A stretch of 64,000 nucleotides of DNA from contig NC_079882.1 in NCBI RefSeq assembly GCF_029227915.1, positions 20,961,001 through 21,025,000 of the forward strand, in the 5' to 3' direction. A program made the position numbers and the translations under genes. Below are positions 37,352 to 46,869 of this stretch, piece after piece. This DNA comes from Hydractinia symbiolongicarpus. Lineage: Eukaryota > Cnidaria > Hydrozoa > Anthoathecata > Hydractiniidae. The notes under the pieces were generated by a model. It did no database searches, was not told the DNA's origin, and saw only the letters and a list, made by a program, of their open reading frames with translations. How positions within the stretch are numbered: position 1 is the stretch's first letter; every line of letters begins with the position of its first letter.

Positions 37352-40002
37352 TCACTCCTTTTGTTTGGTTGAATTTGCTAACGATTGATTGAAAAGTGAT
37401 GTGCCGAAACCACTGCTGCGACGAGAGCGAAGATTGTATCTGCTTTCCTAAAATGACAAAGTACGAATAAAAAGTAGAGGAACTGCTGAGCAAAGAGAAG
37501 TAGGTAGAAGAAGAAGAGGGTGCAAAGCAACATAACAAAAGACTCCATCAGCAATGCTTGAGTACACTTACATTCAATGTTGTATTATCAGCATTATCTT
37601 TTTTACCAACTGGTGTTCTCGACTTAGAAACTCTTCTTTGTTTCGTCGTTCCTCGCTTACCTTGGAGAGTGTTTTTGATGTCTTCAACGGATGGTTCATG
37701 CAATTTTAACAGTGTATCTTGCGTAAGCTTTGATTGATCGTACATAAATAAGCTACTGATGTCAGTTTTATGTGGAGTACTGGTGGCAAATTGTTGAAGT
37801 GATAACCTGGAATTAAGTAAGTACTTATCAGTGTGACATCCATATTATAATGCCTGTATACGTCTGTCTATCTGTCTGTCACGCAAAATGGTAGCTTAGC
37901 TGCGCAAGTAGCAAGACGCACGCAATGCGGTGTAACAGGACGGGCGAATCCGTGGATTTTTCCACGGGCTAACGACTATTATATACTATTAAACGATTTT
38001 TTGCATAATTTTAAGCAAAAATTAGTAGGATGGTTCTACACACGCACTGACAATTGTAACTTTCTTTAGAAATTCACTTACTCCAGCTGTTTCGTCGCCT
38101 CTTCTAAGTTTTTTGACGGACCAACTAATGTGGTGTCAGATGGACCGTCGGTGACACAATCTCCAAGTTTAGTTTGTGTTTCTTGGAGTTTTCTGATTTC
38201 TAAGATTTGTGTTTGTATGTCTTGCAGCATGCTGTAGTTAATTTTATTGAAATCCTTGTAGCGAACAACAAACACCCCTACGATCATAGCAGCCACAAGT
38301 AAAAATATCTTACGAAGGAGCCAAATCCTTGCGTGAAGGTGTTCCTACAACACAAAATGGGGTGACATATTGTTAGTCCCAACGATCCAACGATTTTTTT
38401 TAAAAAAAGCTCAAGATACAGCACGAATATTTTTGATTAACTTTGAAAAATACTAATTTTCACAACAGTGCTGTCAGGTCACGGGTAATATCTTATTAAA
38501 GTGTCAGTAGTGACCTTAAGTGATGCATTGAGGAATTAGGAAGGCCTCTCTCAGAAAAATTAGTTCACTTGATATTACTTGCTAACATACCCAACAGAAT
38601 TCAGTAGTAGGCCAGCTTCGGAAGTTATTTCTCTTACATTGTTCCGACAATCAATGCTGATACCTTTCTGGGAAAAAACCTGGGTTCAGCATAGTCGGAA
38701 TAAAATCAATAGCCGGAGGAAATTTTAATCACCAATGTACGTAGAATTAGTCGCTTTTCCCCAATTAAAGGTGGATTTTAGGTACAGAAAAAAATTTCCA
38801 ATTGCTTAAATAGAAAATATGTCGACGTATTCTCTTCCTTGTTATTTTTTCTTTGAAAATCATTCCAACAAGAAATAGGCCGGTAGTAAAGTTCTCAGAT
38901 CATTAAGAGTCGGGTTAAAGTTAGTCGACGAAAAATTTGAATCAAGAATTAAGTTAGTCAAGAAAACTTTTATCTTGGAGAAACTTTTCGCTGACCCTTA
39001 AAATTAGTCACTTTTCCTTGTTTCCCCCCATACTATATTTGATTTTTCCAATCTGTGTGGATTAGAACACCTAGTGAAAATGTGCCTTAAGGCTGTGTAA
39101 AATCTTACCGCTGTAACATCACTGTTTGCATTTACTCTCCATCCAACAAAAAGTCTTTCAATGACTATCAGTACAGTAAGAGCAAAGAATAATGGCAGGC
39201 GAGCTGCAGCTGTCCTTGGTGCACTTGTGAACAAATAACAAACAACTGTCGATACGAAATAAAAAGCAACAGACTGAAGCCCGATGAATTCACCAAGCAA
39301 CATTTTCTGTAGGTTTGCCAACCGTTCAACACTTTGAAAGATGTTATCAAAAGTTTCTGAAAACATTGTCTTCTGCTGCTGCGCATGCTCGCGAACTTCT
39401 TTGAAAACATCTTTCGTTGTCTCTGCAGAACTAACAAGAGCTTCTTTTAAGATTTTCTCATTTTTTAACATATCTTTCTGATTCTGCAAACTTTCTGCTT
39501 GTGCAGACAGCACGTCGAGTTGTTGTTTGACTGATTTAGATAGAACTTCCAGAGATTGTGCAGATGCATCAGATAACTTCGAAATTGTTGCTTCTGTCTT
39601 TTCCCGCCAAACATCGCTTTGTAAATAGAAGCAAATATCCGAGACATGCGTAAAGAATTCTGTATATGCTTGAAATGCAACAATGTTTGAACCCATTGTT
39701 CGTGTGCATTGTTTAAAATTATTAATAGTGCATGGAAATGTTTCCAATCCAGACTTTTCAAGATGACAATTTGCAAATTGCAAAGCAAGAAAACTTTGTT
39801 CAATATCATTTATATCTCGACAGCCGTGATCTAGTTTCGAAAGAGCTTCTTTCCAACATGGTGTATGTGAGGACTTCTGAAATTTTTCATACCTTTCCTT
39901 ACCAGTTTTCATTCTATCATGATCGTTATTAAATTCAAAACGCTGGCTTATCGAGAAGCAAATAAAAGAAAACAAAGTCAACATGTCTAACCAAAATGCC
40001 AT
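37352..40002 (-). CDS. bmb: Brambleberry / KAR5 / GEX1-family nuclear fusion protein, four exons, 495 residues
   Basis: Nuclear-envelope protein of the family needed for nuclear membrane fusion (KAR5 in yeast, GEX1 in plants and protists, Brambleberry in fish embryos). Exons on the complement: 40002-39109, 38344-38082, 37806-37572, 37447-37352; total 1,488 nt ending TGA. Order: signal peptide (MAFWLDMLTLFSFICFSIS); a Cys-rich luminal domain with CWKEALSKLDHGC, FANCHLE, FPCTI, QCTRTM and DICFYLQSDVW; a long coiled coil (about 145-235); two hydrophobic segments near 250-290; a third in exon 2 (KIFLLVAAMIVGVFVV); then a basic nucleoplasmic or cytoplasmic tail ending YNLRSRRSSGFG. The start chosen is the ATG directly before the signal peptide; an upstream in-frame ATG would bury it. 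A dispersed repeat sits in the intron between exons 2 and 3. Confidence 0.92.
37848..37985 (+). repeat. Dispersed short element (copy 3) in a Brambleberry intron
   Basis: Starts TAATGCCTGTATACGTCTGT with a GTCTATCTGTCTGTC run, then ACGCAAAATGGTA and AAGACGCACGCAAT as in the second unit at 30840-30957, and ends GGACGGGCGAATCCGTGGA / TTTTTCCACGGGCTAACGAC. Same family as 10705, 30730 and 60842. Confidence 0.75.
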
Positions 40003-42952
40003 AGTAATATTATTATCTAAATACAAAAATTTAAAGTAAAAGACGGTAATGTTAGTATTAAATGTCAAATCCTTCGTTCAGTTAGAAATAACATTACAAC
40101 GTAAGATTCGAATGTGTGTGTATATTAGATATAATATATATATATATATTCCATGCACAAAACTTTATAAAAAGTTTTAGTGAATAAAAGCATTCAAGAC
40201 ATTCATGTTAATTCAAGTACGATTAAAATTATTAATATTTTATAAGACTTTTGTTTTATATTGTTATATTGTTATCTTTTTATATTTGTTTTTATTTATA
40301 AATGCAAACTTGATACGTGATACTTTCCAATTTGCCCGAGGAATTATTATTATTTCACATAATTGTTTATTTTCGTTACGGACTTAATCTTAAATCTCGT
40401 CAACTCAAACACAGCAACTTCGATCTTTTAAAATATTTTTCCCTGTAAGCATCAGAACTTTCACATCCATATTAACACAGCAAGATAGAAAGTTCCGCGC
40501 CGTTGAGGGCTGGGTACAAGGTTGATCTATTGTTTCAGAAAAAAATATTCATCTAGAAGAGATACAAAGTTCTACAACTGTTATTTATAGAAATATAAAT
40601 AAATTATGCTTTTATTGCCCGCTCTTTCTTTTTTACGTCCTGGAAAATAAACTTCTTTTCGAAACACGTAGTTCTATATTAGCTCTTACTCCAAATTTGT
40701 AACATTTGGAACCAGAAAAAATGTTGTTAAAAAAAGTTCACAAAAAAATGAAGCTTTCGTAACAACCTCTTTCCCAGGGCTATTTTCGCTTTTTTGATAT
40801 CCGAGACGGCGCGAAGAAATGACCCTGGGCCACACTGGTAAAATCAGCCCGATTCGTGCTGATTTTTAATTTATTCACAATTTGGTCATTTTGTTAAGAA
40901 TTGCATGCGGACCGCCGAGAACACTGTATTGCTATAATTTATCGACCTAGTTCCCAGGGCATTTTGCCTTGTTGATAAGTTGATAGCCGCGAAAAGTTGT
41001 TGAAATTGTTGGCTACTCCGTAAAAACGGCTCAGGGGCCACAAGACCCTGGGGACGAGGTTGATAATTTACGCAAAACAATCTTGGATTGAAATCATGGA
41101 CAGAGTTTTGTTTTTAATCAGAAACAAGTTAGCTAAAGTGTTGTGAGTTTTTGCTTCGAGAAAATATGATTGCAGTGTTGCCTTCGCTTTTTTGGCTACA
41201 TACATTCTTCTCGCCGTCTGAGATTGTCAGAAAGAGAAAAATAAGCCTGGGGACGAGGTTTGCTTTCGTAATTGATAATTTTTAATAATTTTTTAAACCA
41301 ACCAAAATACTAGCAATAATATCTGCAATACATGTATTTGACTTAACCTCCTCCTCAGGACTTGTTACGCTTTTTATATTTGAACAGCCTGAACAAGCTC
41401 TTGTTCAAGCCGTCCACATATAAAAAGCCTCATAAGTCCTGGGGAAGAGGTTGGTATACACACTGTTTTTAATTATAACTCATGCCTGCTTGTACCTAAT
41501 TCCTTCATCAAATCTGAATTTGCTTAATGGTCCGACAAATATTCTGTATACAGTCTGGTCCTCAGGGCTGTTATTCACTTTTTTGATAATGGGATAACTG
41601 AAAAGAGAGTCCTGGGGACGGGCTTGATTCAGTATATTCATTATTTCTGAGTTTTTTTCAAATCACTTATTGGATATGAAAGTAAAGTAAATAGTCTAGA
41701 AATATAAGATATAATTTTCTTTCAGGTAGCCACAAATCTATTTTTTTCTTGCTAAAACTTCTGAAACTCCCCCTTTGTTTCATTTTTAAAGTGCGTAATA
41801 TTTCTCCCTCAGTTCAGCATTACCACTGCAATAATGCTTTGCTACATTTTTTTAAAATTTTTAAAATTCAAAATTCACACAGAAAAAGATTTTTTGCTTG
41901 TGCTCTTTATGCTTTAACTTCTTCTTTTACTACTACAGTGACACACTGGTGCGACCATCACACAACTTTTTCTTAGTTTAAAAAGGCTAAGTCAAATATC
42001 AATAGCTACCTACGCCCCTGGGTGGATCTGTGTCACTCTCGCCGATACAAACTAGCAACCACCGTAAATAACTTGTTTTTATAGTTATCTCAAACATACA
42101 TGTTCTAGTTTGTGAAAATGATCTCCCTTATGTAAAGAGTACTGTTGTTTTTGCCTCGCGAAAACAAAAAAAAAATGATACCGAAGCTGCGCACCAAAGT
42201 TTACCTTCACACACAAAAAAAACAAATAATACCAGGGGAAAGTATCGCGCCCTAACCGACTGATCACGATTTAATAATCAAAGTCTACATAAAATGTGGC
42301 AAAGTGTTGTAAAACTGAGGTAAAATAAAACTTTGGAACTAGGCCTTTACTTCTTTTCAAATAAAAAAAACTGAATTAATTTGATACCTTATCTCGTTTT
42401 CAATATTTAATCCCCATTTAAAGCAGCCGAAGTATGAGCAAGGAAGTCATCTGACCATAACAAGAATGTTGAGTCTTATGAAATGCTCATAAAAAATAGA
42501 AATTTAATTACTTTAAACAACGGTCGATTTGAAATTCCCAACGGTCTCCATTGAAACGAAAGTAATAAATTAATAATGGCTCCAGAGGACAGTTGTCAGT
42601 AGAAGGTTGGAGAAATCAACGACACAAACAAAAATTAATCACATGATTACGTTTTTTCAAAAAAAAATCCTGCTTTAGGCAAAACATTCATAAAACTTTA
42701 TGAAAGAGGCTTATAAGTATGTCGCCACACCAGCGTATATGTCGCAGCGCCCTAATCATACTCCACCTACAGGCAAAATCATATTTTCAGAATGAAAAAG
42801 AAAAGAAAGTGGCTGGAAAAATGTAATACGAGCATGCACCACCAAATAACCAAATAAAAAATATTTGTTTCGGTATAATTATTTTTAAGTCGTCGTCAGA
42901 GGAAACATTAAATTAAAATTATAATTAAATTATAATTAAAATAATCTGCGGG
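40003..42952. other. Brambleberry upstream region, repeat-rich, no gene seen
   Basis: No supported coding frame. It contains a TATATA run near 40130-40150 (possible promoter region of Brambleberry) and a cluster of five short inverted-repeat elements between 40764 and 41626. From 41630 to 42900 nothing beyond AT-rich unique-looking sequence is seen. Confidence 0.5.
40764..41626. repeat. Cluster of short MITE-like elements with AACCTCGTCCCCAGG-type ends
   Basis: Five copies: 40764-40838, 40943-41062, 41175-41261, 41344-41453 and 41552-41626. Each begins with a version of AACCTC(G/C)TCCCCAGGG and/or ends with the complement (CCTGGGGACGAGGTT at 41047-41062 and about 41247-41261). The interior is short and variable, with GCTTTTTTGATA-like words. 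The copy at 41344 has an inner hairpin (AACAAGCTCTTGTT). A sixth copy lies at 47374-47424. Spurious translations give PRPQG and ALGTR peptides known as repeat contamination in cnidarian gene models. Confidence 0.75.
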
Positions 42953-43873
42953 TTAACACCAATCCTTGCTGATGAGGATTTTGTTCGTGAAATTCATGAC
43001 ATTTCCGATATAAAGACTCATGTCGCTAGGAACATGAGCAACCAAGAAGTCGACCTTGCTGCGCGCGTACTTGAGCACATTTTGGAATCGCCTTATTTCC
43101 TCACCCGTATCACTAGGCCTTGTGATCAAGTCCTCAAATTTTGTCAAGTATAGACGCTGCGCATCAATCGAACTACCTTGATTGCCAATGATGTTGGACC
43201 TCGCGTTGACTTAGCTCTGAAGTATGAGATAAGCGTAAAATCTTACGTTTTGGGATAGGCGTTCAATACCTATACGAGTAAGGCCTTGACTTTTCTCAAT
43301 CATCCATCGACTCCATGAATCTTCATCGAAATAACTAGACCCGCTGCCGGGATAATCCTCGCGAATAGCTTGCCAGCTACTGAAAAGAGTCTCGTTCCTC
43401 CACTCTTGCTCGCTGCCGCTTACCCCAAATTCACGTGCTAATTGCTGGAATTTTTGATTGTTGAAAGGGTTGTTAAGACGTCGGAACCTATCGGAACCGG
43501 GTAGAGACACTTCGAGATCTTGAAGTATTTTAAGAATCTGGAAGTACACGTGGAAACGGTAACCGGAGCGAACCAGGGGTAAGGATGTGGTCAGATGTTG
43601 CATAGAAATACCACAAGCTGAAGTTGCGCAGTAGGTAGCAAAATTGAGCTGAGTGGACCAGAGGCTGAAGGGGTGGCTTTGCCAGGTATTCAACACCACA
43701 CCAGAGTGAAACTCGTAGTCGACAAAGATGTTGGGGAATTTCACCTTGAATGAGGACCCCTTCGCGTCAATAACGATGTTCTGTATTGAAAGGTCATCAC
43801 CCTTGAGTCTCTCGAGATAGCGACCATGTGTAGGGACATACTTTGCTTTGGGATTATACGAGTAAATGCTCAT
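42953..43873 (-). pseudogene. Virus-like protein gene, interrupted by one in-frame stop
   Basis: First gene of the virus-like block, transcribed leftward. Starts MSIYSYNPKAKYVPTHGRYL and runs 220 codons to TAA at 43211-43213. The same frame then continues openly for about 86 more codons to a second stop at 42953. I recall related cnidarian sequences in which the protein runs through this point, so the TAA is read as a nonsense mutation. Features: a beta-rich N-terminal half (VKFPNIFVDYEFHSGVVLN), a Trp-rich middle (DEDSWSRWMIEKSQGLT) and a charged helical end. No enzyme motif is visible; a structural role (capsid or virion protein) is a guess. GC content is visibly above the flanks and no introns are evident. 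The start codon is 17 bases from that of the divergent neighbour. Confidence 0.7.
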
Positions 43874-43875
43874 CT

Positions 43876-43889
43876 TTTCTTTAAAGAAA
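43876..43889. promoter_or_regulatory. 14-bp perfect palindrome between divergent virus-like genes
   Basis: TTTCTTTAAAGAAA fills most of the 17 bases between the start codons at 43873 (minus) and 43891 (plus). Its symmetry and position suggest a shared two-way promoter core or factor site; function is inference. Confidence 0.5.
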
Positions 43890-43890
43890 C

Positions 43891-44583
43891 ATGAGACAGC
43901 TGTATGTCACGGATATAGAGAACCCTACGATATTTGAGGACTACCTAGGGCAGGACACGAGGATCGCTCTGAAATCGATCAGTATCCGCCCTAGGTGGGT
44001 AAACTTTTTCACTAGGAGCGAGATCAACATCCATAAGGCGGGTGCCAAGCCGACGGAAGTCGGTGATTTGGAAGTCTCCATCTCGATTGCGCCGTGTTTG
44101 AATAGAATCGAGGATCTCGCGACCATAGTCAACGACCAAGCGGGAGGGAGGATCAAGCTCTTCGTACTCAGTAACGGGGTATGTAGACTCCGTGTCAACG
44201 ATGGGTACGATGTGATAATCGATGAAGCACTGCAGGACCTTATGGGACGGGCCTTCGATAACAAGGTAAAGTTTACCAAAGGCGACCACGACAGCATCTA
44301 CAAGACTGACGTTCACCAGCGGCTGAGACTCGTATGCTCCCAGCTGGATCCGGATTATTCTCTTTTAAATGGTGAGAAATCCAATATACTAGCCGTGCTT
44401 CCAATCAAGGAGCTAAACGCTTGGGGGGATATGGTAACATGGAGTTTCGACACTCCTGTATACCTCCCCCTTCAAGGTTCAACAGACAGGTTAGATTTCA
44501 TGCTCATCAACGAGTATCAAAACAATAAGAATACTTTCGTTGGAATTACCATGCACCTATTGATAAATGACAGACATTGCTAA
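43891..44583 (+). CDS. Virus-like protein of unknown function, 230 residues, intact
   Basis: Second gene of the block, open from ATG to TAA with no intron. Starts MRQLYVTDIENPTIFEDYLG and includes LKSISIRPRWVNFFTRSEI; the pattern is alternating hydrophobic strands, consistent with a beta-sandwich structural protein. No catalytic motif, signal peptide or membrane segment is visible. Its last 17 bases overlap the start of the next plus-strand gene in another frame, a compact arrangement typical of DNA viruses and not of animal genes. The GC-rich, evenly used codons contrast with the AT-rich host exons in this window. Related sets occur in cnidarian genomes by recollection; the virus family is not established here. 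Confidence 0.65.
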   Translation: MRQLYVTDIENPTIFEDYLGQDTRIALKSISIRPRWVNFFTRSEINIHKAGAKPTEVGDLEVSISIAPCLNRIEDLATIVNDQAGGRIKLFVLSNGVCRLRVNDGYDVIIDEALQDLMGRAFDNKVKFTKGDHDSIYKTDVHQRLRLVCSQLDPDYSLLNGEKSNILAVLPIKELNAWGDMVTWSFDTPVYLPLQGSTDRLDFMLINEYQNNKNTFVGITMHLLINDRHC

Positions 44584-45424
44584 GCTTTATCCGAGCCTAC
44601 CGAGTGCACCCCCGGAGGGTACGGAGGAGAACAGTTCACAAGTCTACAGACTGAAGAAGATCAAAGAAGTGGAACAATACTTGCGGGCCGAGATTAAAGA
44701 GCGTGACAAGCTCGCCAAAAAGTTCAAGATGCACGTGACCTGGGTTAGGTTCTGCGACCACGGGCTACTAGTGGTAAGTGTGATAACTTCAGGCGTTGGT
44801 ATCGGTAGTATACTCTCGGGAATCGGCGTACCATTGGCCGTGGCCATGGGTGGAATTACGATTGCCGTAGGGTTAGGCCAAGCGGGTCTGCGGAATGCTG
44901 GGAAGAGGCTAGGTGTCAAGAGTAAGAAGCATGAGAGCATCAAACTACTGGCAGAGACCAAGTTGAACTCTATCGTTGACCTTATCAGCAGAGCTGTGGG
45001 GAATGGTGTGATTAGCTTAATCATACAGGAAAAGCAAAAATACAAGGCGCTGAAGGAGCAGATCAGACAGCGTATCAAGAAGATCGTGGACTCAATCAAT
45101 GAACGGGAACATATGCAGCTTGTCGCGAAAGGGCGTGAGGAGGCGAAGGACGAGCTTCTGAAAAAACTTCAATCTGCGCAGTATGTCAGCGGAACCACCT
45201 GCGTATTCATAGGGTGTTCCCGGCTACACCTAGTCAGGTCTAGTGTGTTGAACAATACATTAGAAGATTTAGAGTACTTCTCCGGTATCTTGGTCCATGA
45301 TGTGGTCACCATTATGTACGACACGTCGCTGCTTTTCAAGGAGCTGTCTCGAGTATTCTTCGAGATTTTTCTGCCAAGCGATAGTACAACAATGTTCGCA
45401 ATAAGGACCGTCCGCTTGTCTTGA
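44567..45424 (+). CDS. Virus-like membrane protein with adjacent LYPxL and PSAP late-domain motifs
   Basis: 285 residues, intact. Starts MTDIAKLYPSLPSAPPEG: residues 7-11 (LYPSL) match the ALIX-binding LYPxL motif and 12-15 (PSAP) the TSG101-binding P(T/S)AP motif, the two standard viral ESCRT-recruiting signals. A charged helical stretch (about 25-58) follows, then two Gly-rich hydrophobic segments (about 65-110: LLVVSVITSGVGIGSIL; VPLAVAMGGITIAVGLG), a basic link, and a long charged coiled coil (about 115-208). The last 60 to 80 codons lie antisense to the convergent gene at 45269-46196 and have different composition, so the native stop may have been lost and the real protein may end near 45180. 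A virion or budding role is inferred from the motifs and context. Confidence 0.65.
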   Translation: MTDIAKLYPSLPSAPPEGTEENSSQVYRLKKIKEVEQYLRAEIKERDKLAKKFKMHVTWVRFCDHGLLVVSVITSGVGIGSILSGIGVPLAVAMGGITIAVGLGQAGLRNAGKRLGVKSKKHESIKLLAETKLNSIVDLISRAVGNGVISLIIQEKQKYKALKEQIRQRIKKIVDSINEREHMQLVAKGREEAKDELLKKLQSAQYVSGTTCVFIGCSRLHLVRSSVLNNTLEDLEYFSGILVHDVVTIMYDTSLLFKELSRVFFEIFLPSDSTTMFAIRTVRLS

Positions 45425-46196
45425 AGCGTCCTTATACTTGACCTTGTGGATCGCTTCAAAAAGATGACCTCTATTCATAGTGGAATAGTTACGGATCTTT
45501 ATTGCTTTCGCTTCCTTTTTCAGTTCGGGAACGTTCTTGTTTGTTTCTATGTTGAAACTCAACATAGAACCTTGATAATCCACTTGCAAGACAGTGAAGC
45601 CCTCTTCATCATCGGAGTCGGAGTCGCTAAGGTAGCGGGAGCCATAAAACTCGACAACCTTGTACTTACACTCCTCCAAGTAGGTTTGCATGTAGTAATT
45701 TGAACCTTGCCTGTAGATGCCAGATAGCTTGATGATGGCCTTGCACTCGCAGCTTTGTTTTAGTGGTATTTTTTTGGAATGGAAGTCGGTTCTGATTTTG
45801 CCCTCCCACTCCTTCACCTGGGTGGTAATGTATTTACCTTTTTTCACAGGGGGAGTGGTGAAGCAATGACCCGCCAAGGACTCTATTTTGGTCAGGACAC
45901 TCTCATACTTCTCTAACCACTCGGGGTGGTTATAGATGTCGAATGACATGGTAAGAGAGCAGCCCTCATCATAACGTGAGGCACCATTGGAATAGAGCTT
46001 TCTAGGTGTTTTGATCAATAGAGGTGATAGCTTGCTGTCATAACTATAGCCAATGACGAAGCGTTCATCTTTGCCCTTTTGCTGGAATAGGATCGCTTAG
46101 TACGATATTTTCAATATTTACATCTTCGATATTTAGTGGAGTCGCTTTGGCATAAAAGTCTCTTGAGTTAACATTCTCGTTACCGAATTTGAACAT
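45269..46196 (-). pseudogene. Virus-like protein gene with a frameshift near its 5' end
   Basis: Two frames join to one gene. The first starts ATG at 46196 (MFKFGNENVNSRDFYAKATP), stays open for 43 codons and stops at 46065. The second is open from about 46090 to 45269 (FVIGYSYDSKLSPLLIKTP, TMSFDIYNHPEWLEKYE, then an acidic SDSDSDDEEG patch and a late CEHCC cluster). The hydrophobic pattern and a short overlap show a single-base slip around 46070-46090. No domain I can name; related proteins recur beside the other members of this block in cnidarian assemblies by recollection. Its 3' end overlaps the convergent gene by about 156 bases. Confidence 0.6.
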
Positions 46197-46225
46197 CCTT
46201 TCATTTTGTGGAAACCGGAGTTTAA

Positions 46226-46384
46226 CTAGGGTTTGGTACAGGGACAGCTTCCACCATTATACGTAATGTACTCATGCCGGCAGTACCAGCATAGTATCTT
46301 ACCTTTTATGAAGAATCTCTGTCCACAAGAGCATCTGTCATATTCGTCAAGTAATCGTTCACACTCATGGCATTGTTTCTTCAT
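46226..46384 (-). CDS. Small Cys-pair (zinc-ribbon-like) protein, 52 residues
   Basis: Short open frame MKKQCHECERLL...CTKP with four Cys pairs: C5/C8, C18/C20, C32/C35 and C47/C49, separated by charged or aromatic stretches. This fits one or two small structural zinc sites. It starts 3 bases after the stop of the DUF4116-like gene and ends 29 bases before the next ATG, so it sits in a tight leftward array. Intact. Function unknown; a zinc-binding regulator or packaging factor is possible. Very short, but the position and Cys spacing support it. Confidence 0.5.
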   Translation of the reverse strand: MKKQCHECERLLDEYDRCSCGQRFFIKGKILCWYCRHEYITYNGGSCPCTKP

Positions 46385-46387
46385 CGT

Positions 46388-46869
46388 TTATTTACTCCAC
46401 AAGAGCTCAAGGTCTGCCTTTTCATCCTCCGAAAAACACTAGTCTATAGCTCTGTCAGGGTGCCAAGCCACTGGTAGCAACTCCTTCTTAATTCTGGCCT
46501 TTGTCGCTTTCCGCTGACGATAGACCACGAGCGGACGGGGATTTTCCTCAATCACTTTGGTGTATATGTCTTGGTTAATGTACCAGTCTGGGATATCCTC
46601 GGGGAGCTGGGGCACATGTTCGACAACCACATTACACATTTCCCGGGTAACAAACCAGTTCGGAACATACCCAAGTAGCCAGGGCATGCGTTCAACCACC
46701 GAGGTGCACATTTCTTGGGTCTTGAATTGATCCGGAAATTCCCAAGCACACAAGGGTTCTTTTGAACCGCCCTGGTACACATTCCCCGGGTCATGAGATT
46801 CTCTGGAACAAACTGGAGTAGCGTGGAGATAGCCTGCAGGTTCTCTGGTTGAATAGCATCAATTTTCAT
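46388..46869 (-). pseudogene. DUF4116-like repeat protein, broken by a frameshift and a stop
   Basis: Starts MKIDAIQPENLQAISTLLQF, then imperfect repeats of about 25 residues on the pattern hydrophobic-VP-x-x-hhT-x-x-MC-x-x-hVE (FVPENLMTRGMCTRAVQ, FPDQFKTQEMCTSVVE, VPNWFVTREMCNVVVE, IPDWYINQDIYTKVIE), as in DUF4116 repeats common in large DNA viruses and some microbes. The reading frame shifts by one base near 46735-46740. The C-terminus (LLPVAWHPDRAID) ends at a TAG at 46439-46441, but the same frame continues CFSEDEKADLELLW to TAA at 46388. That continuation matches the usual end of large-virus homologues, where a Trp codon stands at the TAG. So two separate lesions are visible. Confidence 0.65.

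Noticed and set aside
37284-37538. 84-codon minus-strand frame over the last Brambleberry exon
   Set aside because: It runs through the acceptor at 37448 in a different frame. The spliced exon 37447-37352 joins in phase and gives the expected basic tail.
39004-39108. Continuation of Brambleberry exon 1 past 39109
   Set aside because: GTAAGA donor at 39108-39103 joins in phase to the exon at 38344, which supplies the next membrane segment. The extra codons are intron read-through.
40886-41080. 64-codon minus-strand frame with PRPQG and ALGTR peptides
   Set aside because: Translation of a CCTCGTCCCCAGG-type repeat, not a gene.
43941-44316. Two long minus-strand frames (118 and 123 codons) inside the virus-like block
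   Set aside because: Antisense shadows of the intact plus-strand gene at 43891-44583, caused by higher GC. They lack the family features.
44644-45099. 151-codon minus-strand frame
   Set aside because: Antisense shadow of the late-domain gene.
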